From JAOUFP01 sp963801505 (GTDB lineage: Bacteria > Nitrospirota > Thermodesulfovibrionia > Thermodesulfovibrionales > UBA6898), in the NCBI GenBank assembly GCA_963801505.1, contig CAWDEY010000023.1, positions 1 to 64,000 of the forward strand: DNA of 64,000 nt, read 5' to 3'. The stretch's first letter is position 1. Every line of letters starts with the position of its first letter. The position numbers were made by a program, and so were the translations under genes. Below, piece after piece: positions 39,340-47,950 of this stretch. The notes under the pieces were generated by a model. It made no database searches and was not told where the DNA came from. It worked only from the letters and a program-made list of their open reading frames with translations.

Positions 39340-41589
39340 TCATTTCTCATCATTTGAGGTCACCTGGAAATAAGGACATTGACATCTGTCCGCTTTGCCT
39401 CTTTTCTTTCCTCTGACTAAATTATCGGCCGGCCCGGTATCTATGACAATGCCCATGCCGTCACTTTCCTCTGCATAAGCATGTCCCTTTGCTACATAGG
39501 AAAAATCACCGTCATGCAGCGTTGCCTTTAAAATGCCAAGACTGTTGTTTGTGGCCGCGCCCTGTACCAGGCTGCCGCCCCTGTACCTGTCATGGCCCTG
39601 CCCGTCTTCAAAAAATCCGATTCCGTAATCATGTCCCAGCCCCTGGGCAACACCGAATGAGGCATAATAAAAATCGTTCCCTTTTCGGTCTATAAGCACG
39701 CCCACAGAAGAATGTATCCCCGCTCCCTGTGCATAACGCCCCGCTATATACTGGTCGTTTCCTCCCATATCGTTCAGAATACCTACGCTGTAATAATAAG
39801 AAGCGCCCTGGGCAAAATAATCTCCTATATAAGTATCCTGTCCTTCCTCATCTATTAACATTCCTATTCCGCCGGGAACGCCGTTGGTCCCTGTTTCGGG
39901 TCTTATACCCCTACCGAAACCCTGTCCCATGCTGACATAGGACTTCTGCGGGTCCCGGAAATCAGGCAACAAACCTCCCAGGTCGTAGTAATCATTTCCT
40001 TTTTTGTCTATAAGTATTCCAGCTCCGCCGAAGAACCCAAGACCCTGTCCGTCATGTGAACAGACATAGCGGTCGTCGCCGCTTCCATTGATTATGAGAC
40101 CGATTCCCATCCTGCCGATACCCTGGGAATAACTCCTTGCATTGAACGTACTGTTTCCATTGCCGTGATAGAGGACCCCAAGACCGAAGATGCCGGCGCC
40201 CTGGCCTCCATCCAAAGAAATGAAGGCATCATCACCGCCCATATCAATAAGGAACCCTCCTCCGAAAATACCGGCGCCCTGGGAAAAATTGTCCTTCGTG
40301 ATATATCGGTCGTTTCCTCCCCAATCGACCACCATCGCAACCGGCATTCCAGGTCGGGTGCCTGCAGCATTATTCAGGTAGAGATCATCGCCTCCAGGGT
40401 CAAGGATAAGGGCCGCGTCTTCAGTATATATGTTGGGGCCCGGGCCTCCAACTATCACCTTCCCTATAGGTGTTATGGCTTCGTACAAAACCGTCCCTTT
40501 GTTGTCACCAAACCTCGCAAGGATGTCTTCCTTCAGCAAGGCAAGGTTGTCCTTTGTCATAAAATTAAGCAGAGGGGAAAGAGCTTCGAAAAGTTCCCTC
40601 CGGTCCACCTTCATCGAAATTTCGAGAATATTGTTCCATCTGCTGTCGGCCCAGGGTTCAAGTGCGGTTTCCATCAGGAGTTTTTTCTCTTCCGGCGTCA
40701 AGACGCCCAGGACCTTATCAATCTTTTCCTTTGTCCCGGTCATTATGCGGAGCAGTTCAGGAAAGGTTATTTCCAAAGGACGCCCCTGAGAAGACAAATC
40801 AGTGTCTATAAGGCCTGCGGCCCTGTTGAAGACCTCATCTAAACGCCAATTCTCATTATTGAAGGGGGCAATGAGACGCCGTGACAATTCCTTAGCGACC
40901 TCACCAGAGGCAAGCGGATGGCGCATCATGAAAGTCATTTCGCTAAGCTGAAGTTTATCGTAAGCCTCTGACAGGGCGCCTGGATTCTGTATAATATTCG
41001 AACGTTCGTAGAGTCCATTAATAATCTTGCTATAGTTGGGAAAAAGCTCCCGGGTCCGAAGGGCAGATTCGAGCACGGACATACCGCCTCTGCATCCTAT
41101 GATCTCTTCGTGCGCCGCCTCCGTGTGATTATAAATCGGCGCTTCCGTGAGTTTGGCTGCCAGTGAGAACCTCCGGGAGTTTCGGAGGACTTCTATATTA
41201 ACAGCTGATCCGACTGCATGGCGCTCTATCAGCTTTCTGAATGACGAAAATACATCTCCATTATCAGTGCAGGTAGGTATGCCGCCGAGAGACAGGATAA
41301 TGTCTCCTTCCTTAAGTCCGGCTTTGTCGGCCGGGCTTCTGTCGATAACGCCCTCCACCCCGATAAATGTACCATCCTTGCAGGGAGATAGCGTCTCCTC
41401 CACTTTTTTCTTTGTCATATAGATCCCCAGGTATGATTTCCTGCTGATCACGTATTGTGGAGTAGTAACATTAAGCAGGCTGCAGTACGACAGGCCCTCC
41501 TGAGACTGCATATATTCCCCGGGAGGTAAAAAGCCTGCGCATGAGCAGGACATAACCATCAGGAGCAGGCACAAAAGGCGTTTTGTCAT
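39340..41589 (-). CDS. Lipoprotein with PDZ domain and glycine/aspartate-rich C-terminal repeats
   Basis: The start at ATG 41589 gives MTKRLLCLLLMVMSCSCAGF, a lipoprotein signal. A PDZ domain follows (LGIYMTKKKVEETL, GVIDRSPADKAGLKEGDIILSLGG). After ~250 mostly helical residues, the C-terminal ~300 carry at least eight repeats of ~28 residues, such as GGNDRYITKDNFSQGAGIFG, DMGGDDAFISLDGGQGAGIF and RKGNDFYYASFGVAQGLGHD. Each has D/N-x-G-G/G-x-D-x-Y then QG-x-G. They probably form a parallel beta solenoid that could bind calcium. No protease triad is seen. Function unknown. Confidence 0.7.
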   Translation of the reverse strand: MTKRLLCLLLMVMSCSCAGFLPPGEYMQSQEGLSYCSLLNVTTPQYVISRKSYLGIYMTKKKVEETLSPCKDGTFIGVEGVIDRSPADKAGLKEGDIILSLGGIPTCTDNGDVFSSFRKLIERHAVGSAVNIEVLRNSRRFSLAAKLTEAPIYNHTEAAHEEIIGCRGGMSVLESALRTRELFPNYSKIINGLYERSNIIQNPGALSEAYDKLQLSEMTFMMRHPLASGEVAKELSRRLIAPFNNENWRLDEVFNRAAGLIDTDLSSQGRPLEITFPELLRIMTGTKEKIDKVLGVLTPEEKKLLMETALEPWADSRWNNILEISMKVDRRELFEALSPLLNFMTKDNLALLKEDILARFGDNKGTVLYEAITPIGKVIVGGPGPNIYTEDAALILDPGGDDLYLNNAAGTRPGMPVAMVVDWGGNDRYITKDNFSQGAGIFGGGFLIDMGGDDAFISLDGGQGAGIFGLGVLYHGNGNSTFNARSYSQGIGRMGIGLIINGSGDDRYVCSHDGQGLGFFGGAGILIDKKGNDYYDLGGLLPDFRDPQKSYVSMGQGFGRGIRPETGTNGVPGGIGMLIDEEGQDTYIGDYFAQGASYYYSVGILNDMGGNDQYIAGRYAQGAGIHSSVGVLIDRKGNDFYYASFGVAQGLGHDYGIGFFEDGQGHDRYRGGSLVQGAATNNSLGILKATLHDGDFSYVAKGHAYAEESDGMGIVIDTGPADNLVRGKKRGKADRCQCPYFQVTSNDEK

Positions 41590-41603
41590 CTCTTCTTCAC
41601 CGC

Positions 41604-41891
41604 TTATTCCTCGAAGCACTCCATGCTGCGCATCTTATGGACCTCGGTCTTCTTCTTCTCACACCAGACATTGCCCAGCTGCAGCGCGCTTCCTGAAGGG
41701 GTCGTGATCTTCGCCCTCTTGCAGCTCACGCAGTGTTTGATGACCTGCTTAAGGGGAACAAAACAGGGCATCTCCCTGTTCCTGGCCATCTGTATGGAAC
41801 GCTTCCCGCACCAGACAGTACCCGGAGAAGGCTTTTGCCCTCCTGGTTTTGTATCATAACCGGACTTGCAGGCCCCGCATAATTTATTCAA
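41604..41891 (-). CDS. Small protein with duplicated Cys motif
   Basis: The 95 residues consist of two similar halves: CGACKSGY...GTVWCGKRSIQM...MPCF and CVSCKRAK...GNVWCEKKKTEV...MECF. Each half has C-x2-C, then G-x-VWC and a final M-x-CF, so it could bind two metal ions, probably zinc or iron. It ends 15 bp before the PDZ lipoprotein start and may be co-transcribed with it. The family is not recognised. Confidence 0.65.
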   Translation of the reverse strand: MNKLCGACKSGYDTKPGGQKPSPGTVWCGKRSIQMARNREMPCFVPLKQVIKHCVSCKRAKITTPSGSALQLGNVWCEKKKTEVHKMRSMECFEE

Positions 41892-42292
41892 AAGCCACCT
41901 CTTCAGAATTTCCTGAGATATTACAGTATAACCTACAGAGAGTCAGGAGAAAAAGCAGCCAGGTCAACCACAGAGGGATTGCACTATTTGCCTATGGTCC
42001 CCTTCGAAAATTTCAGGGCGCGACCAAGGCCGCGCGTTTAGAATTTGGGACTGTCTGAGCGAAGCGAGTTTCCCAAATTCAGCAAGACCGACCGAGCAGA
42101 ACGGCCCGGAGGGTGAGATTTTCGTCGGGGCGCCATTCTTTTGGATACTTTTCTTGAGGCGTGCAAGAAAAGTATCCGGGGTTCGGGGCATAGCCCCGTC
42201 CATTAATAAACACTTCTTTTCCACGATAAAGCTCCAGTGATTTGGTATAATCTGTTATCTGATTAATTACTTATTCAAAACGGAACGACACA
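41892..42292. repeat. Intergenic region with a stack of perfect hairpins
   Basis: Three perfect inverted repeats lie in about 160 bp: a 10-bp stem (42041-42050 with 42071-42080, gaatttggga), a 14-bp stem with a 7-base loop (42143-42156 with 42164-42177, ggatacttttcttg), and a 5-bp stem (42185-42189 with 42193-42197, ggggc). The 86-codon minus-strand ORF through it is a by-product. It looks like a repetitive extragenic palindromic element, upstream of the second ATPase gene. Confidence 0.7.
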
Positions 42293-44854
42293 ATGAAAGA
42301 CAATTTCAATATAGATGACCTGCCGGGCCTCTCAGAGGCCGAGGCAGCTGAGAGACTGAAAAAGGACGGCTTTAACGAGCTGCAATCTTCAAAGCAGCGG
42401 AGCATCTTTTCAATAGCAATCGACGTTGTACGGGAGCCGATGTTCCTGCTCCTCGTTGCCTGCGGCATAATCTATCTCATCCTCGGAGATGTACGGGAGG
42501 CAATGATGCTCCTGGGCTTTGTCTTCGTTGTCATGGGGATCACCCTCTATCAGGAACGCAAGACAGAGCGGGCACTGGAGGCGCTCCGCGATCTCTCCAG
42601 TCCGCGTGCATTGGTAATACGCGACAGGGAAAAGAGACGCATAGCAGGACGTGAAGTTGTTCGGGGTGATCTCCTGATACTTGCCGAAGGCGACCGCGTG
42701 CCTGCTGATTCGATATTCCTTTCCTGCATCAATATCTCTGTAGACGAGTCCCTGCTTACAGGAGAATCACTCCCTGTGCGGAAGGCTGCCGGTCCTGACG
42801 ACCTTGAAATGGCACGTCCCGGCGGGGAAAATCTCCCATATATATACTCAGGCACCCTGATTGTCCAGGGCCAGGGCATCGCAAAGGTAAAGGCAGTAGG
42901 CATGGATACGGAGCTCGGCAGGATAGGCAAGTCACTGCAGACCCTGGAGACTGAAGAGACCCTGCTGCAAAAAGAAACGAGGAGACTGGTAAACAGACTC
43001 GCTGTAACAGGTATACTGCTTTGCACGCTTGTCGTGGTCCTCTACGGGGCCACACGGGGCAACTGGCTTGAGGGTTTTCTTGCCGGCATCACACTTGCCA
43101 TGGCAACACTGCCTGAGGAATTCCCTGTAGTGCTTACCATATTCCTGGCCCTCGGGGCATGGAGGATATCTAAAAAACAGGTCCTGACACGCCGTGTGCC
43201 TGCTGTTGAAACCCTCGGGGCTTGCACGGTACTTTGCGTAGACAAGACAGGCACGCTGACCATGAACAGTATGACAGTCAAAAAGATCTTTGCAGGAGGC
43301 GGTTTCTGCGATATCAACCTCAGAAACAAAGGGGCACTGCCTGAGGACTGCCACGAGATAGTGGAGTTCGGCATCCTGGCAAGTAAGATAGACCCCTTCG
43401 ACCCCATGGAAAAGGCGCTCAGACAGCTCGGCATCTATTCCCTTTTAAACACCGAGCATCTGCATGATGACTGGACCCTGGTGCACGAATATCCCCTCTC
43501 CCAGGATCTGCTGGCCCTCTCACATGTATGGAAATCCCCTGACGGAGCTGATTATGTCATAGCAAGCAAGGGCGCGCCGGAGGCGATCTTCGATCTGTGT
43601 CATCTTGGGGAATCTGAAAAGAAAAACCTCTACCCCCATATCAATGCGATGGCAGATGAAGGTCTGAGGGTATTAGGTGTGGCCAGGGCCGCCTTTAAGT
43701 CTATCGACCTTCCGGAGGGACATCATGCCTTCACCTTCAAATTTCTGGGCCTGATCGGACTCGCTGATCCTGTGCGGCCAACTGTTTCAGAGGCCATAGC
43801 AGAGTGCTATACGGCCGGGATGCGGGTGATCATGATCACCGGAGACTATCCGGGTACAGCCCAAAACATCGCTGAGCAGATCGGCCTTTCTTCGATCAGC
43901 GAGGTCATCACAGGGCCTGAACTGGACAAGATGGATGATACGAAACTGCAGAAACGCATAAAGAACGTAAATATTTTCGCGCGGGTTGTGCCTGAGCAGA
44001 AGCTCCGGATTGTCAATGCCCTGAAGGCCACAGGAGAAATAGTCGCCATGACAGGAGACGGGGTCAACGACGCCCCTGCGCTCAAAGCAGCCCACATAGG
44101 CATAGCCATGGGAAAACGCGGCACAGACGTCGCCAGGGAGGCCGCGTCGCTGGTGCTCCTTGACGATGACTTCTCCTCAATCGTCGGCGCGGTAAGGATT
44201 GGCAGGAGGATATTTGACAACCTGAAAAAAGCCATGGCCTACATCTTTGCCATACATGTGCCTATCATCGGCCTTTCGCTGCTGCCGGTAGTATTGGGCT
44301 GGCCGCTCATACTCCTGCCTGTGCATATCGTGTTCCTGGAACTGATCATAGACCCCGCGTGTTCGATCATCTTTGAGGCCGAAAACGAAGAGAAAGACAT
44401 CATGCAGCGCATGCCCAGGGACCCCATGGAACCTCTGTTTGGCCTCAAATCAATAGGTCTGAGCATACTGCAGGGCATAAGCGTGCTGGTCATCGTCATA
44501 GCTGTCTTTGCGATCACGCTCTATCGAGGGCAGGGAGAAGCAGACGCAAGGACCCTCACGATCACCACGCTGATCATAGCAAACCTCGGTCTGATATTTG
44601 CCAACCGCTCATGGTCGCGCACCATTCTGTCTACTCTTCGCTCTCCTAATCCTGCCTTATGGTGGATATCAGGCGGCACCCTCGTGTTTCTTGGTCTTAT
44701 ACTTTATGTGCCTTTCCTGCAGCAGCTCTTCCATTTTTCAAAGCTGCATATCAATGATCTTGTGATCTGTTTTTCCGCTGGTGTTATCAGCATCTTGTGG
44801 TTTGAGCTGCTCAAGGTCTTCAACGGCCAGAAGCACCCTGTCAGACAGGGATGA
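42293..44854 (+). CDS. Cation-transporting P-type ATPase (P2 type, PEEFP variant)
   Basis: This 853-residue intact pump has an N-terminal cation-ATPase domain (GLSEAEAAERLKKDGFNEL), actuator LTGESLPV, M4 motif LPEEFPVVLTIFLALG (PEEFP rather than PEGLP), and DKTGTLT with phospho-Asp near 317. A nucleotide-binding domain follows with KGAPE, then ITGDYPGTA, TGDGVNDAPALKAAHIG, and M6 ELIIDPACSIIFEAE. The M6 DPACS motif and PEEFP mark a subgroup distinct from the split pump at 36 kb. The transported ion is not known; calcium or manganese are plausible. Confidence 0.9.
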   Translation: MKDNFNIDDLPGLSEAEAAERLKKDGFNELQSSKQRSIFSIAIDVVREPMFLLLVACGIIYLILGDVREAMMLLGFVFVVMGITLYQERKTERALEALRDLSSPRALVIRDREKRRIAGREVVRGDLLILAEGDRVPADSIFLSCINISVDESLLTGESLPVRKAAGPDDLEMARPGGENLPYIYSGTLIVQGQGIAKVKAVGMDTELGRIGKSLQTLETEETLLQKETRRLVNRLAVTGILLCTLVVVLYGATRGNWLEGFLAGITLAMATLPEEFPVVLTIFLALGAWRISKKQVLTRRVPAVETLGACTVLCVDKTGTLTMNSMTVKKIFAGGGFCDINLRNKGALPEDCHEIVEFGILASKIDPFDPMEKALRQLGIYSLLNTEHLHDDWTLVHEYPLSQDLLALSHVWKSPDGADYVIASKGAPEAIFDLCHLGESEKKNLYPHINAMADEGLRVLGVARAAFKSIDLPEGHHAFTFKFLGLIGLADPVRPTVSEAIAECYTAGMRVIMITGDYPGTAQNIAEQIGLSSISEVITGPELDKMDDTKLQKRIKNVNIFARVVPEQKLRIVNALKATGEIVAMTGDGVNDAPALKAAHIGIAMGKRGTDVAREAASLVLLDDDFSSIVGAVRIGRRIFDNLKKAMAYIFAIHVPIIGLSLLPVVLGWPLILLPVHIVFLELIIDPACSIIFEAENEEKDIMQRMPRDPMEPLFGLKSIGLSILQGISVLVIVIAVFAITLYRGQGEADARTLTITTLIIANLGLIFANRSWSRTILSTLRSPNPALWWISGGTLVFLGLILYVPFLQQLFHFSKLHINDLVICFSAGVISILWFELLKVFNGQKHPVRQG

Positions 44855-45160
44855 GCCAGGAAACAAAAGAGACCTCTGATTGCGATCTTAATATCTGATC
44901 TATGGACCGCTAAAATTTATGCCCCCTCTCCTCTATTCAATGAGTGCCAACCTTGCGGCCCTTGCAATAACAGCGGTCATATTCCTGACCAATCTACCGA
45001 TCCCCTGGTCTTCAGACGTCTCGCCGGCAATAAAGAGCAAAACAGGCAGGAAGGAGACTGATACACATGCCTTTACAAGTGTGCCACTATCTATGATGAG
45101 GAAGTCTTTAATGAAAAAAACCGTAAGAACCAGGGGGTAAGAAAGGGCCGGTAGCCTCTC
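44855..45160. other. Intergenic region with ambiguous coding traces
   Basis: The 73-codon plus-strand ORF at 44919 has no family match. Another frame reads ECQPCGPCNNSGH and, after a stop, YTCLYKCATIYDEEVF, loosely like a metal-binding small protein, but neither has a ribosome site. It may be a decayed small gene. Confidence 0.3.
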
Positions 45161-45652
45161 ATGGACCTTGTAAATAAAATAATTATTAACCGTCCCGCCG
45201 GAACGGTTTGGGCTTTTCTTGAAGACCCTCAGAACATGCTGCTTTGGAACCCGAAAGTGAAGCGCGTATCTCCATCGTCCTCCTCAGACTTTAAGCAGGG
45301 TTATCGCTACGCTATAACATACCAACTGAACGAAAAAGCGGCAGCTACAGAGTTTCTGGCGGAGTTCGTCCATTTTGAGCCTTTCTCAAAACTGGTCATT
45401 CGCCATACAGGCGGTATCTCTCCCCATAACAGGGTTATCGAAGAGGTATATGAACTGTCGGAACGCGGCGGAGGAACACTTCTGATACAGACCATACATA
45501 TCGAAAATTCAGGTATCAACATTTTTTTGAGGTTACTGATCTTGCTTATTCAGCGTTACGGCAAACCCACGGGCAAACCATATCTCGGGACCCTTCGGGA
45601 CATCATTGAAAGTGATATGGATAGTGACAGCAGCCGGACACATAAAATATGA
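45161..45652 (+). CDS. SRPBCC-family (START-like) protein
   Basis: This 163-residue protein has the helix-grip fold pattern: VNKIIINRPAGTVWAFLEDPQNMLLWNPKVKRV at the start, beta strands with YRYAITYQL and FEPFSKLVIRHT, and a C-terminal amphipathic helix (FLRLLILLIQRYG). Members bind hydrophobic ligands such as lipids or polyketides in the central cavity. It stands alone, with a weak gcgga/tccgc hairpin at 45668-45683 after its stop. Confidence 0.75.
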   Translation: MDLVNKIIINRPAGTVWAFLEDPQNMLLWNPKVKRVSPSSSSDFKQGYRYAITYQLNEKAAATEFLAEFVHFEPFSKLVIRHTGGISPHNRVIEEVYELSERGGGTLLIQTIHIENSGINIFLRLLILLIQRYGKPTGKPYLGTLRDIIESDMDSDSSRTHKI

Positions 45653-45957
45653 CATGTAAACAGCCCAGCGGAATTAAATCCGCTTGCCCTTTGATATGAT
45701 CTGTTTCTATCTCTCTTCAAAAATACGTTCAGACATCGCCGATTCATAAGGCTCAATTATTGACATACCTTAAGATATCGGGACTTTATTTAGGACTGCT
45801 TTTGAATTTTAATATGACTGTCATGCGCGATGGGATAGTGCGTATAGTAAATGGAATAAAGGAATGAGTAAAAGTAATGCGGCCTCTTTTGTTTCCCTCC
45901 TTGTTGAGGAAAACAAAAAATAACCCTCTGCGATCTTTGCGGCTCTGCGGTGAACTA
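45653..45957. other. Intergenic region with a short dispersed repeat
   Basis: No gene is seen. Bases 45923-45954 read ccctctgcgatctttgcggctctgcgg, a member of the cgcaaag/cgcagag family also at 6351-6370, 51666-51691, 51766-51797, 57224-57241 and 57303-57326. It sits where the integrase fragment is broken. Confidence 0.45.
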
Positions 45958-46152
45958 TTACGAAATTACTTCGAGGGAGTTGAGAAACTCGGCGACTGTC
46001 TGACCCAGGTCTTGCTGCCTCCTCCTGTTGCTGAAGGCAAGGAACTTGCTGACCCAAATTGCCAGAAAAAGTACGTTTTTTTGTGTGGCGAGCTTGTGTG
46101 AAAGAAGATAATCCTGAAACTCCGGCAAGATCCCTTTTGTCCCCATTTGCAA
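45958..46152 (-). pseudogene. Truncated integron-type tyrosine recombinase (N-terminal fragment)
   Basis: The 64 residues include ILPEFQDYLLSHKLATQKN and LFLAIWVSKFLAFSNRR, matching from memory the N-terminal SAM-like domain of integron-type integrases (a FxxFL...WVxxFLxFSN pattern). The catalytic domain with its Arg-His-Arg-Tyr residues is absent: the frame stops at a TAA/TAG pair right where a dispersed repeat begins. The fragment faces away from the cassette genes to its right, the arrangement of an intI gene beside attI. The nearby attC site supports the call. Confidence 0.7.
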
Positions 46153-46386
46153 ATCCCCCTTTGCTATGACAAGTTGGCTTTTGCCGGTTATTTTCGATCA
46201 TATGACAACTCAAGTCAAGGGTTTATTTTATTCTTGCTTGATTTTAAAGGATTTTTATTGACCCTGTATACGAACTGTGTGGTAGATTTCGGCAGAAAAG
46301 GCAAGTTGGTATAGTAATATGTTGTACGAATGAACCAAACAATAAACACCGAAAAAGTATCAACTTAAATTGCAGGAGTATATAAG
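46153..46386. other. AT-rich spacer between integrase remnant and first cassette gene
   Basis: In an integron this stretch would hold the integrase promoter, the cassette promoter and attI. I see AT-rich DNA but no clear GTTRRRY core; gttggta at 46303 and gttgtac at 46322 are poor matches. Confidence 0.3.
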
Positions 46387-46971
46387 ATGAAAGAAGACTC
46401 GAACGTAGCATTTTATTTTGTCTGCTTTATATGTGCTTTTCTGATTGTATTTTTGTTAGGCAACCTGTGGTTTTTTAAAATCGCAGGAATAACGTTGGAC
46501 AAGTATTCCATGCTGCTGGTCTTTGCTCTGATCGGATTGTGTTTGCTTCCTTTTATGAACAAAATAAAAATTGGAAGCCTTCTTGAACTGGAAAGATTAA
46601 AAAAGGAAATCAAGGACGTTAAAACAAAACAATACTTGGGAGAAGTAATTAAAAGCCCTAAAGATGATTTATTTTTTTATGATTCGGATGGCAAACACAC
46701 TATACCTGACAAAGAAACATCCACCTTCTTAAGAAGTAGCAAAGGCGAGATTTCTGTTGCTCAAGAGGATATTAATTCTATGCCAACCTCCTATTCTATT
46801 GATAGTGTTTTAAACTCACGCATCGTTTCCTGGAAGGGTCATGTCTTTGTGATTTTGAACGGTAGAAAATTCCATGTAGGCTCCGCAAGTTTCTTGGCAG
46901 ACTGGAACAAGCCGATGCCCTATGAATCAATAGGTGATGAAGCAATAAGATTACTGCCGAGTGGCAAGTAA
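46387..46971 (+). CDS. Cassette-borne membrane-anchored protein of unknown function
   Basis: This 194-residue protein has two N-terminal membrane helices (VAFYFVCFICAFLIVFLLGNLWFF and MLLVFALIGLCLLPF) and then a helical linker. A soluble ~110-residue domain follows, ending VSWKGHVFVILNGRKFHVGSASFLADW. AGGAG precedes the ATG by 7 bases. Its stop is 15 bp before an attC site, the position of a gene in an integron cassette. Base composition is more AT-rich than neighbouring chromosome genes, as is common for cassettes. No family is recognised. Confidence 0.65.
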   Translation: MKEDSNVAFYFVCFICAFLIVFLLGNLWFFKIAGITLDKYSMLLVFALIGLCLLPFMNKIKIGSLLELERLKKEIKDVKTKQYLGEVIKSPKDDLFFYDSDGKHTIPDKETSTFLRSSKGEISVAQEDINSMPTSYSIDSVLNSRIVSWKGHVFVILNGRKFHVGSASFLADWNKPMPYESIGDEAIRLLPSGK

Positions 46972-46985
46972 AATATTGAGGCAGC

Positions 46986-47077
46986 GTACAACAAAGTCAT
47001 CCAGCCGACCCCGAATAGCCGTTTTTCTTTTTCAGTCTTGCGTCTGTGGCGGGCTCGGCTGATGACCGGCGTTAGGC
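46986..47077 (+). other. attC recombination site of an integron cassette
   Basis: The left box gtacaac (46986-46992) and right box gttaggc (47071-47077, matching GTTRRRY) bracket two complementary arms. gtcatc, C, agccga (46996-47008) pairs with tcggctgatgac (47055-47066), leaving one unpaired C that marks the bottom strand. This order of boxes, arms and an extrahelical base is diagnostic. The site is 92 bp. Confidence 0.88.
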
Positions 47078-47112
47078 CTGAAATAAATAATAAAAAGTGA
47101 TAATATTAAGGC

Positions 47113-47343
47113 ATGCATTTCAAGTTAATCGGAGAAATTAGAAACATTGAAACGATTGCTTCTGGACGCGGAATAGATATCCTGAAACGACTAAACAGAG
47201 TTTACGGCAATACAAATTGGAGAAAACTAAAGGGAATATGTCGAGTACGGCTGAATGATGGTACCATATTGAATGCTGAAGTGCATTGGTATGAAGGCCA
47301 CGGCATAGGGAAAAAGGAAATCAAAATCAAAAGATATCTGTAA
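47113..47343 (+). CDS. Conserved small protein, first of a cassette gene pair
   Basis: This 76-residue protein (MHFKLIGEIRNIETIASGRG, NWRKLKGICRVRL, AEVHWYEGHGIGKKEIKIK) resembles, from memory, a widespread small family with the conserved ending HWYEAHGIGKKE-IKIKRYL. No function is known. It lies 36 bp after the attC core and 10 bp before its partner, so both belong to one cassette or cassette-like unit. The basic C-terminus and pairing would fit a toxin-antitoxin module, but nothing here proves it. Confidence 0.65.
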   Translation: MHFKLIGEIRNIETIASGRGIDILKRLNRVYGNTNWRKLKGICRVRLNDGTILNAEVHWYEGHGIGKKEIKIKRYL

Positions 47344-47353
47344 TGGAGTAATT

Positions 47354-47575
47354 ATGAAGAGACATTTTATGATTTGTGTTGACAATCACGGATACGAGGC
47401 ATCACTTGAAATACGGAAGATATACGAAATAATGACGGACAAAACAGCGGTACAACATCATCAACTGAGAGTTATAGATGAATCAGGTGAAGATTATTTA
47501 TACCCCGCAAATTATTTCTCTCCTGTCCGCCTGCCTTCTGAAACCAAAGAAAAATTAGAACTAACTGCGGCATAA
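47354..47575 (+). CDS. Conserved small protein, second of a cassette gene pair
   Basis: This 73-residue protein (MKRHFMICVDNHGYEASLEI, RVIDESGEDYLYPANYF) is recalled as the usual downstream partner of the preceding family. GGAG lies 5 bases before the ATG. The acidic DESGEDYLYP region contrasts with the basic partner. The fold and function are unknown. The downstream attC expected for a cassette is not evident. Confidence 0.65.
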   Translation: MKRHFMICVDNHGYEASLEIRKIYEIMTDKTAVQHHQLRVIDESGEDYLYPANYFSPVRLPSETKEKLELTAA

Positions 47576-47950
47576 ATCGGGTAAGGGACGGCGTTTAACC
47601 GTCCCTCCCCACAACACCCATCATGCGGGTCCGCAATGGGCGTTTCGTAGAAATCATCGGGCCGTAGCCGGATTAAATCCGAATCGACAATGAGCACAAA
47701 CCTTCTCACCGAGATCAGACCGAGGGAAAGCGATTCCATGACGCGCCGATGCCTGACTCATCCTGTCGGATTCAACGCCGGTGCCTGGCTTTGGTATTTT
47801 GATATTAAAAGGTATTGTGGTAGGCTTGATTTTATGGGATGTCCATTGTAATCGATCATGTTACAAAATCATGCTTTCCTGCAGTTGTTTAGACGATGAA
47901 CAGCGATGCTGAGACAAGTGAATATTACTGAGAAGATAAGGAGAATGACT
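47576..47950. other. Intergenic region with a perfect hairpin and mobile-element-like sequence
   Basis: A 7-bp stem with a 7-base loop (47585-47591 with 47599-47605, gggacgg/ccgtccc) lies just after the gene pair and could stop transcription, though no T-run follows. Bases 47605-47700, read on the minus strand, recall the tail of a group II intron or insertion sequence, but no domain or open frame confirms it. Confidence 0.35.

Noticed and set aside
41964..42224. 86-codon minus-strand ORF
   Set aside because: It runs through the stacked hairpins and is best explained as a by-product of the repetitive element.
44919..45140. 73-codon ORF with one hydrophobic stretch
   Set aside because: No ribosome site or family; other frames of the same stretch look equally plausible.
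47585..47605. gtttaac inside a palindrome as a second attC core
   Set aside because: It is a simple 7-bp hairpin with no second box or long arms, unlike the real site at 46986-47077.
47605..47760. Group II intron or IS 3' tail
   Set aside because: Resembles such tails from memory only; no domain V structure, reverse transcriptase or transposase frame was found.
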